A stretch of DNA of 20,296 bases from an uncultured Eubacteriales bacterium (GCA_900547565.1 URHI01000019.1:1-20296), one strand, 5' to 3'. Positions 1 through 6,218 are shown, counted from the stretch's first letter. Numbers and translations are program-made. The notes: generated by a model from the letters alone, not told the origin.

Positions 1-198
1 ATTCCGTATAACTACACGATCGGCAAGTCTCAGTTCGCGCTGTTCCGTATGGCACCGCAATACATCTCGAATCGTCAGTGGTATTGGCTCCGTGATGTCG
101 TTTCTGCGTCGCATTTCGCCGGTGTGGGCTACGGCGGTGGCAGCAACGACACCGTCGCGTCCTCCTCCTACGGGGTGGCGTTCGGCTTCTGCATATAA
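1..198 (+). CDS. DGR target protein, C-terminal 65 residues (5' end outside window)
   Basis: An open frame enters from the left edge in frame 1 and stops at TAA 196-198. The visible end reads through WYWLRDVV, then FAGVGYGGGSNDTVASSSYGVAFG-type sequence, and stops four residues after the final FG pair. This WLR...GVxFG pattern is the C-type-lectin-like (formylglycine-enzyme/DUF6273-like) fold end that DGRs diversify, usually in phage tail fibres or adhesins that bind the host surface. The last 74 bp before the final codons (114-187) form the variable repeat. The DGR machinery follows directly downstream. The N-terminal part, and hence the exact protein class, lies outside the window. That it is a receptor-binding protein is inference from DGR biology and from the neighbouring tail-end and lysis genes. 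Confidence 0.85.
   Translation: MPYNYTIGKSQFALFRMAPQYISNRQWYWLRDVVSASHFAGVGYGGGSNDTVASSSYGVAFGFCI
114..187 (+). repeat. DGR variable repeat (VR), core
   Basis: Aligns without gaps to the template repeat at 894-967 (constant offset 780). There are 15 differences in 74 bp and all 15 fall on template adenines (22 adenines in the segment); no C, G or T of the template is changed. Nine of the ten template Asn codons are altered (to Gly, Tyr, Asp, Thr, Val or Ser). The last 17 bp (171-187, CGGGGTGGCG then TTCGGCT) are identical and contain no adenine, as expected for an initiation-of-mutagenic-homing (IMH) segment. Upstream of 114 the two repeats differ at non-adenines as well and differ in length by two codons. 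Confidence 0.95.
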
Positions 199-212
199 TC
201 TGTGCATCTTGG

Positions 213-242
213 GTATCTGGCCCCCTTTGTGGGGCCAGATAC
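213..242. other. Hairpin/cruciform just downstream of VR
   Basis: A perfect 12-bp inverted repeat, GTATCTGGCCCC (213-224) and GGGGCCAGATAC (231-242), with a 6-nt loop CTTTGT. It lies 25 bp past the end of VR and 15 bp past the target gene stop. No T-run follows it, so it does not look like an intrinsic terminator. In the Bordetella phage BPP-1 DGR a GC-rich hairpin/cruciform just downstream of VR promotes retrohoming; the position here fits the same role, by analogy. Confidence 0.7.
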
Positions 243-342
243 TGACGCACTGGCTCCCGGCCTACGCCCCTATATCGCCGCGTAAGCGGCGCGCGAAAAT
301 TTTGAAAATTCACACTTCTCGTCTGGAAATTGGGGGGGCGTG

Positions 343-351
343 TGATATAAT
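343..351 (+). promoter_or_regulatory. Candidate extended -10 promoter for avd-TR-RT
   Basis: TGATATAAT at 343-351 is an extended -10 (TGnTATAAT); an overlapping second TATAAT lies at 351-356. I see no good -35 at the usual distance. It sits about 40 bp before the accessory gene start and would drive accessory gene, template RNA and reverse transcriptase together. Confidence 0.45.
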
Positions 352-390
352 ATAATTTACGAACTTTTCAGCAAAAATGAGGTGGTGCCC

Positions 391-795
391 TTGTCTGTAA
401 TCAAAAGCAAGCGCTCTACGTCCGACATGGAGTTTCTGGCAACCGCAAGGAAGTTAGAAATTTACACGATTCAAAAATGCGTGAATTTCCCGAAGCGATA
501 CACCTTTTATGTATCACAGCCTTTGGCCGCTGCGGCGACGCGCATTTATGAGGACGTCAAGAGAGCAAACAGCATATACCCCTTGAATCAGCATGAGGTT
601 CAGATCAGGCGCGACTACTTCCTACACGCCAACGCTGAGCTTCAGAGCATGATTTCCCAGCTTGAGGTGGCGCAGGAGCTGTTCGGTATCGAAATGGACA
701 CCCTGAAATACTGGATGGACATTGTAGACACCGAAATTCGGCTCGTGAAAGCCGTACTGAAAAGCGACAGGGCGCGGTACAAAGACCTGCCCTGA
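391..795 (+). CDS. avd: DGR accessory variability determinant (Avd-like four-helix protein)
   Basis: A 134-residue basic, helix-rich protein. Avd-type proteins form a four-helix-bundle pentamer that binds the DGR reverse transcriptase and template RNA and is needed for mutagenic homing. The visible pattern (SVIKSKR near the N-terminus, ARKLEIY, FPKRYTFYVSQPLA, RRDYFLHANAELQ) matches the bacterial and phage Avd-like family as I know it. The start is probably TTG at 391: AGGTGG at 380-385 lies 5 nt upstream and the product then begins MSVIKSKR, a family-typical start. The GTG at 382 would lack a ribosome site. It lies between VR and TR, the usual gene order. Function is inferred from family and position; no catalytic residue is expected. 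Confidence 0.85.
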   Translation: MSVIKSKRSTSDMEFLATARKLEIYTIQKCVNFPKRYTFYVSQPLAAAATRIYEDVKRANSIYPLNQHEVQIRRDYFLHANAELQSMISQLEVAQELFGIEMDTLKYWMDIVDTEIRLVKAVLKSDRARYKDLP

Positions 796-852
796 TAAGA
801 TCATAGGTTAAGCGCTGCACAAATTGCCAGTTCTTCGACGAGGTTGACTTCT

Positions 853-967
853 AACTGGTGGCTGCGGTCGCCTGAGGCGTCCGGCTCGTCGTCTTTCGCC
901 AATGTGAACAACAACGGTAACAGCAACAACAACAACGCGTCCAACTCCTACGGGGTGGCGTTCGGCT
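853..967 (+). repeat. DGR template repeat (TR), within the template RNA region
   Basis: Noncoding stretch 796-1190 between avd and RT carries the template. Read in the target frame it encodes NWWLRSPEASGSS, then FANVNNNGNSNNNNASNSYG, then VAFG. Ten of its codons are AAC/AAT, the design that lets adenine-specific mutation reach many amino acids without creating stops. The core 894-967 matches VR 114-187 except at adenines. The 5' part (853-893) has the same protein pattern as the local target but is diverged and two codons longer. An open frame running 844-1194 across TR is a by-product of this design and has no ribosome site. Confidence 0.93.
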
Positions 968-1190
968 CCTCTCGTGCCAGACAGAGTAGCTTTCGGAGTG
1001 AAATCCGTGCAGAGTGGAGAGAAGGAGTGCTTGACCTTCCTGCAAAGGTAAATATATGCCCTGATGCGTCCGGGCGGACGCTGCTTGCATGGTACGGATT
1101 GCAGGTCATTCCGTATTTCATGCCCGGTGACGCTATGTGCCTACTGCAACCTGCCAACAGGCATACGGGGCAAGCGAGGTTTCATTTCAT

Positions 1191-2348
1191 ATGACAAGCG
1201 AAGAACGTAGAGAAGCAAGGTATCAACGCCGCGCTGCTGCACGGCGGGCAAAGCGAGACGCCGCCTGCGCCGAGAACGATAATTACGACGAGGTGTTCAG
1301 CTATAAGCACCTCTATCAATCGTACAAGTGCTGCCGTCGCGGTGTGTCGTGGAAGGCCAGCGTCCAGAAATACACGGCCAATGCGCCGCTGAACATCCTG
1401 CACACATATAACCAGCTCGCAACCGAGAAATTCAAAAGCCCCGGTTTTTACGAGTTTGATTTGTATGAGCGCGGGAAGCATCGTCATATCCGTAGCACGG
1501 TCATAAGCGAGCGTGTTGTCCAGCGGTGCCTGTGCGACAACGCCCTTGTGCCGGTCCTTGAGCGTACCTTTGTCTACGACAACGGCGCGTCCATGAAGAA
1601 CAAGGGCTACGATTTTGCCATGCGCCGGATCACGCAGCATCTCCATGAGCACTACCGGAAATACGGCAATGAGGGCTATATCCTGCTGTTTGATTTCTCT
1701 AAATTCTTCGACAACGTTTCCCATGAGATCGTGAAAGCGATCCTGCATAAGGAATTCACCGACGAACGGCTCCTTACGCTCACAGAGCATTTCATCGACG
1801 CTTTCGGCGATAAGGGTATGGGGCTGGGCAGTCAGATCAGTCAGGTGCTGGCCCTCGCCTCTGCAAACCGTCTTGACCACTATGTCAAGGAGGTTTTGCA
1901 GGTGCGCGGCTATGGCCGGTACATGGACGACGGCTACCTGATCCACACATCTAAAGCCTATCTTCAAAACTGCGTGGCACATATCCGGGCGATATGCGCT
2001 GAGCTTGGCATTACCCTGAATGAGAAGAAAACGCAGATCGTCAAGCTGAGCCACGGCTTTTCTTGGTTGAAGGTGCGTTTCTTCATCACAAAAACCGGCA
2101 AGGTCGTCCGGAAAATCTATAAGCGTAGCGTCACGAAGATGCGTCAGAAAATGAAAAAGCTACACAGGAAATACCTGTGCGGTAAAATAACCTTCGCGGA
2201 CATCTATGCGACGTGGCAAAGCTGGCGCAGCTATGCCGCGCGATTCAACGCATGGCACACCGTTCAAAACATGGGCGCACTGTACACCAACCTTTTTATA
2301 AACAGCAAGGAGGACTGCTATGGTCTACTTCAAAATTCTGTCTGCTGA
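1191..2348 (+). CDS. DGR reverse transcriptase
   Basis: A 385-residue group-II-intron-like reverse transcriptase that copies TR RNA with errors at adenines. Motif A aspartate is D168 in FDFSKFFDN. The motif GMGLGSQISQ (S214-Q218) is the DGR-type version of the QG/SQ motif, and the catalytic box YMDD is at residues 244-247. Family length is about 300-400 residues, so it is complete. The N-terminus is strongly basic (RREARYQRRAAARRAKR). The start chosen is ATG 1191, with GAGG at 1176-1179 about 11 nt upstream; an in-frame ATG at 1137 lies inside the template RNA region and has no ribosome site. The 3' end overlaps the next gene by 29 bp, so the DGR is embedded in the phage late operon. Confidence 0.97.
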   Translation: MTSEERREARYQRRAAARRAKRDAACAENDNYDEVFSYKHLYQSYKCCRRGVSWKASVQKYTANAPLNILHTYNQLATEKFKSPGFYEFDLYERGKHRHIRSTVISERVVQRCLCDNALVPVLERTFVYDNGASMKNKGYDFAMRRITQHLHEHYRKYGNEGYILLFDFSKFFDNVSHEIVKAILHKEFTDERLLTLTEHFIDAFGDKGMGLGSQISQVLALASANRLDHYVKEVLQVRGYGRYMDDGYLIHTSKAYLQNCVAHIRAICAELGITLNEKKTQIVKLSHGFSWLKVRFFITKTGKVVRKIYKRSVTKMRQKMKKLHRKYLCGKITFADIYATWQSWRSYAARFNAWHTVQNMGALYTNLFINSKEDCYGLLQNSVC

Positions 2349-2733
2349 CGGCACTGTCAAAAGCGTGGAAGCGCTTGCCGATCCCGTCTATGTCTGTTGG
2401 CAGACCCGCAACGGCATTCTTATCCGGTGCGACAAACGGGACGCGCAGGGCGTCATGTCCGGCGACGGGAACACAATTTATCAGCTTCAGGGGAAGCAGC
2501 TAAGCGGCGTTGGGAGTGAAGAACTTCTCAGCGCCGTTTCTATTACCCTTGCAGAATATGAGGAGCTTGCGGCACAGGTCGGCACCACGGACCCCGACGA
2601 CGATACGCCGGTCAATCCGCCCGACGACCCCGGAACGGAAATCCTCACCCGCGCGCAGCTCACCGAAAAGGTGCTGGCCCTCGAAGATGAGCTGGCAGCG
2701 GCAAAAATCCTGCTGGGGGTGACGGACGAATGA
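2320..2733 (+). CDS. Phage tail-end protein, unknown function
   Basis: A 137-residue acidic protein. The N-terminal half (MVYFKILSADGTVKSVEAL ... VCWQTRNGILIRC) looks like a small beta-rich domain. Residues about 90-108 are a Pro/Asp-rich linker (TTDPDDDTPVNPPDDPGTE). The C-terminal 25 residues (LTRAQLTEKVLALEDELAAA) form a predicted coiled coil. It starts inside the end of the RT gene behind AAGGAGG and overlaps the next gene by 4 bp (ATGA). Small proteins with a linker plus coiled-coil tail are common between tail-fibre and lysis genes in Gram-positive phages. I do not recognise a named family. Confidence 0.8.
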   Translation: MVYFKILSADGTVKSVEALADPVYVCWQTRNGILIRCDKRDAQGVMSGDGNTIYQLQGKQLSGVGSEELLSAVSITLAEYEELAAQVGTTDPDDDTPVNPPDDPGTEILTRAQLTEKVLALEDELAAAKILLGVTDE

Positions 2734-3137
2734 CGCTGAAAGCCCTCGCACAAAAGCTGCGGCCTCTGATTGAAACCGCAGCACAGAATTTTGACGACAC
2801 GACCGCCCTTGAGGCGGTCGAACTTTTCCCGGCGTGGAAGACCGGCACCGTGTACACAACGGGGCGGCGGGTCCGACATGGCGGGATTCTTTATACCGTT
2901 TTGCAGGATCACACCGCGCAAGACAGCTGGACGCCCGATGCGGCACCGTCCCTTTTCGCAAAGGTGCTTATCCCTGATCCCGACGTTATCCCCGAATGGG
3001 AGCAGCCGGACAGCACCAACCCTTACAAGAAGGGGGATCGCGTCCGATTTAATGGAAAGGTTTACGAGAGCCTTATAGATAACAATGTGTGGTCGCCTTC
3101 TGCTTATCCTGCCGGTTGGAGGGAGGTGTCCGCATGA
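2730..3137 (+). CDS. Phage protein with two chitin-binding-like (CBM5/12-type) repeats
   Basis: A 135-residue protein. After an N-terminal helical part (about 1-30) there are two tandem modules of the same pattern. Module 1 (about 33-80) has FPAWKTGTVYTTGRRVRHGG, then ILYTVLQDHTAQDSWTPDA. Module 2 (about 87-133) has IPEWEQP...NPYKKGDRVRFNGKVYES, then NVWSPSAYPAGWREV. The W...Y..G..V...G..Y......Q...P pattern is that of carbohydrate-binding modules 5/12, often found at the ends of phage tail fibres and baseplate proteins. A role in binding the host cell wall or glycans is inference. It overlaps its upstream neighbour by 4 bp and its downstream neighbour by 4 bp, implying translational coupling. 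Confidence 0.8.
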   Translation: MTLKALAQKLRPLIETAAQNFDDTTALEAVELFPAWKTGTVYTTGRRVRHGGILYTVLQDHTAQDSWTPDAAPSLFAKVLIPDPDVIPEWEQPDSTNPYKKGDRVRFNGKVYESLIDNNVWSPSAYPAGWREVSA

Positions 3138-3577
3138 CCCTGAAGGATCTTCTTCTGGGCGGCAGCGGCGGTCTGTTCGCGCTGCTGACCATCCTGCAAA
3201 TCAGCCCCATCAAGATCAACCCGTGGTCTGCGCTGGCCCGCTCGATTGGCCGGGCGCTCAACAAAGATGTTCTGGACCGGCTCACCACTTTGGAGGTCGA
3301 ACAGAAGGAAATCAAATCGGAGCTGGCCGCCCAAAAGGCGCTTTCCGATAAGCGCGAGGCCAACGGCTGGCGAGCAGACATCCTCCGCTTCAACATGGAG
3401 CTTGTCGAGCATACGCGGCACACACGGGAGGACTACATCGAGATTTTGGACGTCATCGACAAGTATGAAAAATACTGTGATAGTCACAAAGACTACGAAA
3501 ACAACCGTGCCGTCCATGCAATCGCCAACATTGAGCGCTGCTACGACGACCGGCTGAAAAATAATGACTTTGCATAA
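3134..3577 (+). CDS. Small membrane/coiled-coil phage protein of the lysis region
   Basis: A 147-residue protein. Residues about 8-24 (GGSGGLFALLTILQISP) are hydrophobic and could span or dip into the membrane. Residues about 45-75 (LDRLTTLEVEQKEIKSELAA) form a coiled coil, and the rest is highly charged and helical. The start at ATG 3134 overlaps the previous stop (ATGA) and has GGAGG upstream; an in-frame start at 3089 lies within the previous gene and lacks a ribosome site. Proteins of this layout sit beside holins in many Firmicutes phages. A part in lysis or its timing is possible but unproven. Confidence 0.75.
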   Translation: MTLKDLLLGGSGGLFALLTILQISPIKINPWSALARSIGRALNKDVLDRLTTLEVEQKEIKSELAAQKALSDKREANGWRADILRFNMELVEHTRHTREDYIEILDVIDKYEKYCDSHKDYENNRAVHAIANIERCYDDRLKNNDFA

Positions 3578-3590
3578 GGAGGAAATCGCT

Positions 3591-3689
3591 ATGAACCCCG
3601 AAACCGAAACCACCACCACCGAAACCACCGAGGCGGAACTGACCGCCGAAGCTCTGGACGAGCTTTCCAACAACAAAGGGGAGGACTAA
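3591..3689 (+). CDS. 32-residue acidic Thr/Glu-rich phage ORF
   Basis: A short frame from ATG 3591 to TAA 3687-3689, with AAGGAGG ending about 9 nt upstream. The product begins MNPETETTTTETTEAEL and ends ELSNNKGED. It is strongly acidic and low in complexity, with no membrane segment. It lies in the 115-bp gap between the membrane/coiled-coil gene and the endolysin, and a second good ribosome site (GGGGAGG) at its end serves the endolysin. Tiny acidic ORFs at this position (XkdX-like in size) occur in Firmicutes prophages. Function unknown. Confidence 0.6.
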   Translation: MNPETETTTTETTEAELTAEALDELSNNKGED

Positions 3690-3692
3690 ATC

Positions 3693-4703
3693 ATGAGTTA
3701 CACGAATTCGCCGATGGTGAGCTACACGAAGCTCAGCCCGAACCACAGCGGGCAGCGCACCCACAGCATCGACCGTATCACGCCGCACTGCGTAGTCGGC
3801 CAGTGCAGCGTGGAGACGCTGGGCCGCATCTTCACGCCGACTTCCAAGCAGGCCAGCTGCAATTACGGCATCGGCCTTGACGGTCGTGTTGGTATGTATG
3901 TCGAGGAGAAGAACCGCAGCTGGTGTTCGTCCTCCAATGCCAACGACCAGCGGGCCGTGACCATCGAGTGCGCCAGCGACAGCACGGAACCGTATGCGTT
4001 CAAGGATGTGGTCTATCAGACCCTCATCAAGCTCTGCGTGGACATCTGCCAGCGCAATGGCAAAACCAAGCTGCTTTGGCTGGGCGACAAGGACAAGACC
4101 CTGAATTACGCCCCCAAGGCCAACGAAATGATCCTGACCGTCCACCGCTGGTTTGCCAACAAGAGCTGCCCCGGCAACTGGATGTATGCCCGCATGGGCG
4201 ACCTTGCCGCGAAGGTCACTGCGGCGCTGGGCGCTGCGGCAGAGCCGGTGAAGCCCACTACCCCTACCACCCCCAGCGCCATCAAGAAGGGCGACGTCGT
4301 GCGCATCCTGTCCGGCGCGACCTACTACAGCGGCAAGGCCGTCCCGAACTGGGTAGCCGCCAAGCAGTGGATCGTCCGCGAGGTCAGCGGCGACCGCGCC
4401 GTCATCGACAAGAGCGTGGACGGCAAGAACGCCATTTGCAGCCCGATCAACGTCAAATTCCTGTCCGTCGTGGGCGGGACGGCTACACCGACGCCCAGCT
4501 TCAGCGTGTACCGGGTGAAGATCACCGCTGACGCTCTGAACATCCGCAAAGGCCCCGGCACCGGCTACGGTACGAACGGCTGCATCCGTGACCACGGCGT
4601 TTATACCATCGTCGCGGAGAGCACGGGCACCGGCGCGACCAAATGGGGCAAGCTCAAATCCGGCGCAGGCTGGATCAGTCTGGATTACACCAAAAAGGTG
4701 TAA
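3693..4703 (+). CDS. Endolysin: N-acetylmuramoyl-L-alanine amidase with C-terminal SH3 domain
   Basis: A 336-residue enzyme that cuts the amide bond between muramic acid and L-alanine in peptidoglycan to release phage. Residues about 20-165 are an Amidase_2/PGRP domain. The putative zinc ligands are H32 (ITPHCVVG), H151 and C159 (TVHRWFANKSCPG), with K157 two residues before the cysteine. This is the same H...K.C spacing as T7 lysozyme (H122, K128, C130). Residues about 188-190 begin a Pro/Thr linker (KPTTPTTPS). The middle domain (about 197-265) resembles a wall-binding module, and the last about 65 residues (VKITADALNIRKGPGTGYG) are an SH3_3 bacterial domain. No signal peptide is present, so export depends on the holin encoded next. 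Confidence 0.95.
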   Translation: MSYTNSPMVSYTKLSPNHSGQRTHSIDRITPHCVVGQCSVETLGRIFTPTSKQASCNYGIGLDGRVGMYVEEKNRSWCSSSNANDQRAVTIECASDSTEPYAFKDVVYQTLIKLCVDICQRNGKTKLLWLGDKDKTLNYAPKANEMILTVHRWFANKSCPGNWMYARMGDLAAKVTAALGAAAEPVKPTTPTTPSAIKKGDVVRILSGATYYSGKAVPNWVAAKQWIVREVSGDRAVIDKSVDGKNAICSPINVKFLSVVGGTATPTPSFSVYRVKITADALNIRKGPGTGYGTNGCIRDHGVYTIVAESTGTGATKWGKLKSGAGWISLDYTKKV

Positions 4704-4730
4704 ATACATATCGAAAAGGAGAATATCACC

Positions 4731-5114
4731 ATGACTAACGTTATCATCGAAAACCTTGTGCAGATCGCGGCAACCCTGCTCATTACCCTGATCGGTGTTC
4801 TGGGCGCGTGGCTGTCTACCAAGCTCGCCAAGCGCGAGGAGCTGAAGAACATCTCTACGGCTACCAATGAGGTCATTCACGCCGCCCAGCAGACCGTCCT
4901 TGAGCTTCAGCAGACCACCGTGGAGGGCATGAAGAAAGCCCATGAGGATGGCAAGCTGACCAAAGACGAAATTACTGAGCTGGGCAAGCTGCTTATTGAC
5001 GGCGCTATGGCTAAGATGTCCGACACCTCTAAAAACCTGCTCAACGCTGCTGGTGTGGACATTTCCGCCATCATTCGCGGCGCGGGCGAAGCCCTCATTG
5101 CGCGGATGAAATAA
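4731..5114 (+). CDS. Phage holin, LL-H family
   Basis: A 127-residue protein with a single N-terminal membrane segment (about residues 6-30, LVQIAATLLITLIGVLGAWL) followed by a long amphipathic helical tail (NEVIHAAQQTVLELQQTTVE, then KLTKDEITELGKLLIDGAM). This layout is that of the LL-H family holins of Firmicutes phages, which open the cytoplasmic membrane so that the endolysin reaches the wall. It has a good ribosome site (AAAGGAG) and lies 27 bp after the endolysin stop. It is the last gene of the rightward late operon. The order endolysin-then-holin is less usual than holin-then-endolysin but does occur. Confidence 0.9.
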   Translation: MTNVIIENLVQIAATLLITLIGVLGAWLSTKLAKREELKNISTATNEVIHAAQQTVLELQQTTVEGMKKAHEDGKLTKDEITELGKLLIDGAMAKMSDTSKNLLNAAGVDISAIIRGAGEALIARMK

Positions 5115-5127
5115 CTCGCTGCGCCGG

Positions 5128-5383
5128 TGTAACATTCTGCTGAAAAGCGGTGTTACACCGGCTGGAAATGTTACAAAAGTCTGTAACACCGTAACGCTGA
5201 TGTTACACGCAAATGTTACGGCTGAAAGCCTTGAAATCGGGCGCTTTTCAGCATTTGTAACATTGTAACATAATTTTCTAATATACCTGTTGAAATAAAG
5301 GGCGCAAGGCGTACATATACGTCATAGCGCCTTTGCGCGCCATATGCACACGCGTATAGGGAAAAAGGCCCTCGGATGTTACA
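5128..5383. repeat. TGTWACA heptamer cluster with symmetric inverted repeat
   Basis: The gene-free stretch 5115-5536 carries eight exact TGTWACA copies (TGTTACA or its complement TGTAACA) at 5128, 5151, 5169, 5182, 5201, 5256, 5264 and 5377, plus near matches at 5191 and 5214. A 12-bp inverted repeat, TGCTGAAAAGCG (5138-5149) and CGCTTTTCAGCA (5242-5253), is flanked on its outer sides by a heptamer at 2-3 nt. Within it an 11-bp inverted repeat (5123-5133 and 5152-5162, GCCGGTGTAAC and its complement) can form a hairpin right after the holin. A further imperfect hairpin lies at about 5299-5342. The pattern suggests repeated sites for a DNA-binding protein; the protein is unknown. Confidence 0.75.
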
Positions 5384-5410
5384 AAAGCATCCGGGGGCCT
5401 TATTTTTTTT
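5366..5410 (+). terminator. Intrinsic terminator of the late (tail/lysis) operon
   Basis: A 13-bp stem, AGGCCCTCGGATG (5366-5378) with CATCCGGGGGCCT (5388-5400), contains one G-U pair. A 9-nt loop separates the arms and TTATTTTTTTT follows. It stops rightward transcription before the early promoter. The eighth TGTTACA copy lies across the stem-loop junction. Confidence 0.9.
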
Positions 5411-5438
5411 GCTTTCTTTGACGGCAGAAAAAAATAAA

Positions 5439-5516
5439 TTCAAATATTTGCTCCTCGCCTCTTGACAAGTTCAAATGTTTGCACTATACTAATAGCATAC
5501 GGAGCAATTATTTGAA
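5439..5516. promoter_or_regulatory. Three operator-like sites around the early promoter
   Basis: Three 12-bp partly palindromic sites of consensus TTCAAATnnTTG: TTCAAATATTTG at 5439-5450 (upstream of the -35), TTCAAATGTTTG at 5470-5481 (in the -35/-10 spacer), and TTCAAATAATTG on the reverse strand at 5505-5516 (downstream of the -10). Starts are about 31 and 35 bp apart, near three helical turns. The arrangement is that of a phage repressor/Cro-type operator. No repressor gene is in this window. Confidence 0.75.
5462..5490 (+). promoter_or_regulatory. Consensus promoter of the early small-gene operon
   Basis: TTGACA at 5462-5467, a 17-nt spacer and TATACT at 5485-5490, about 45 bp before the first gene at 5537. 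It reads rightward through the small-gene operon. It is interleaved with the three TTCAAATnnTTG sites and so probably repressed in the lysogen. Confidence 0.85.
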
Positions 5517-5536
5517 CTCAACAGGAGGACAAGAAC

Positions 5537-5821
5537 ATGAAGGTCAAAGAAACGCGCTGGATGGACATGGACGATCTGCGGGGGCTGTGCATCAAGCACG
5601 GGTGGTTTACGCGGGGTGACTGCAAAGCCTACGACAAGCTGCTGAAAATGCCGTATGACGCTAAAGGTAAGTTGCGGAACATCACCTCGACGATTCTCTG
5701 CAACATGGCGCAGGCCATCATGCAGTACAGCGACCCCGAAACCTACGAAATCCTTGAGCTTGAAGGCATCCTGTATTGCCTCGGCGAAATCTGCCACACC
5801 TGCTTTTCCGTTGAAGAATGA
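5537..5821 (+). CDS. Small phage early protein, unknown function
   Basis: A 94-residue protein, first gene after the early promoter, with AGGAGG about 11 nt upstream of its ATG. It opens with MKVKETRWMDMDDLRGLCIK and has four cysteines spread over the length (CIKHG, GDCKAY, CNMAQ, CLGEICHTC). No membrane segment or known motif is visible. Its position directly behind a repressible promoter fits an early or anti-host role, but that is only inference from position. Confidence 0.75.
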   Translation: MKVKETRWMDMDDLRGLCIKHGWFTRGDCKAYDKLLKMPYDAKGKLRNITSTILCNMAQAIMQYSDPETYEILELEGILYCLGEICHTCFSVEE

Positions 5822-5836
5822 ATGGAGGTAACGAAA

Positions 5837-6202
5837 ATGTTTAAGATCAACAGCTACACCGACCTGAAGGTCGCCTACGAAATCCTTGAGATCGCTTATG
5901 AGAGCGGCAGGAGCCAGAAGGCCGCCGACCTCAAGCGCGAAATGCGCGCGTTCTTCCACCGTCCCGTCTCCGAGCGCCGCATCGTTCAGGATGACGGCAT
6001 CGACGGCTATACGGAGCTGCTGCCGCTGCCTGAATACATCGAGACGATGGACGAGGCCGTCAGCTACTTCGAGGACTACGAATACCGGCACTATTACCCG
6101 TCTGCCTACGACTGCACGGGGCAGGCGTTTACGAGCTGGTACAAGGTTTTCGTTCGTGGCGGTCGTTTCTGGGCGTACCACCGTGTCAGTGTGGATGTTT
6201 GA
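5837..6202 (+). CDS. Small phage early protein, unknown function
   Basis: A 121-residue acidic protein rich in Tyr, Glu and Arg. It starts at ATG 5837 (MFKINSYTDLKVAYEILEIA) with GGAGG at 5824-5828; a start at 5822 in the same frame would sit upstream of that ribosome site. The N-terminal half is helical (AYEILEIAYESGRSQKAADL) and the C-terminal half is aromatic (YFEDYEYRHYYPSAYDCTGQ). I do not recognise a family. It follows its neighbour by 15 bp in the early operon. Confidence 0.75.
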   Translation: MFKINSYTDLKVAYEILEIAYESGRSQKAADLKREMRAFFHRPVSERRIVQDDGIDGYTELLPLPEYIETMDEAVSYFEDYEYRHYYPSAYDCTGQAFTSWYKVFVRGGRFWAYHRVSVDV

Positions 6203-6218
6203 GAGGAGGACAACGAAA

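Noticed and set aside
92..355. ORF of 87 codons overlapping VR
   Set aside because: Different frame from the target gene, no ribosome site, and the real frame is fixed by the TR/VR match.
844..1194. ORF of 116 codons across the template repeat (WWLRSP ... NNNN ... YGVAFG)
   Set aside because: It is the template repeat read in the target frame; its start is TTG without a ribosome site, and the tail has no gene-like features.
1182..2054. Reverse-strand ORF of 290 codons opposite the reverse transcriptase
   Set aside because: Antisense shadow of the RT gene, with no ribosome site or known motif.
3453..5189. Long reverse-strand ORF of 578 codons opposite the endolysin and holin genes
   Set aside because: It is a shadow of GC-rich codon use on the forward strand; the forward genes are confidently identified, and the reverse product shows no recognisable domain.
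5128..5383. CRISPR array
   Set aside because: The repeats are 7 bp, in both orientations and at irregular spacing; no cas genes are present.
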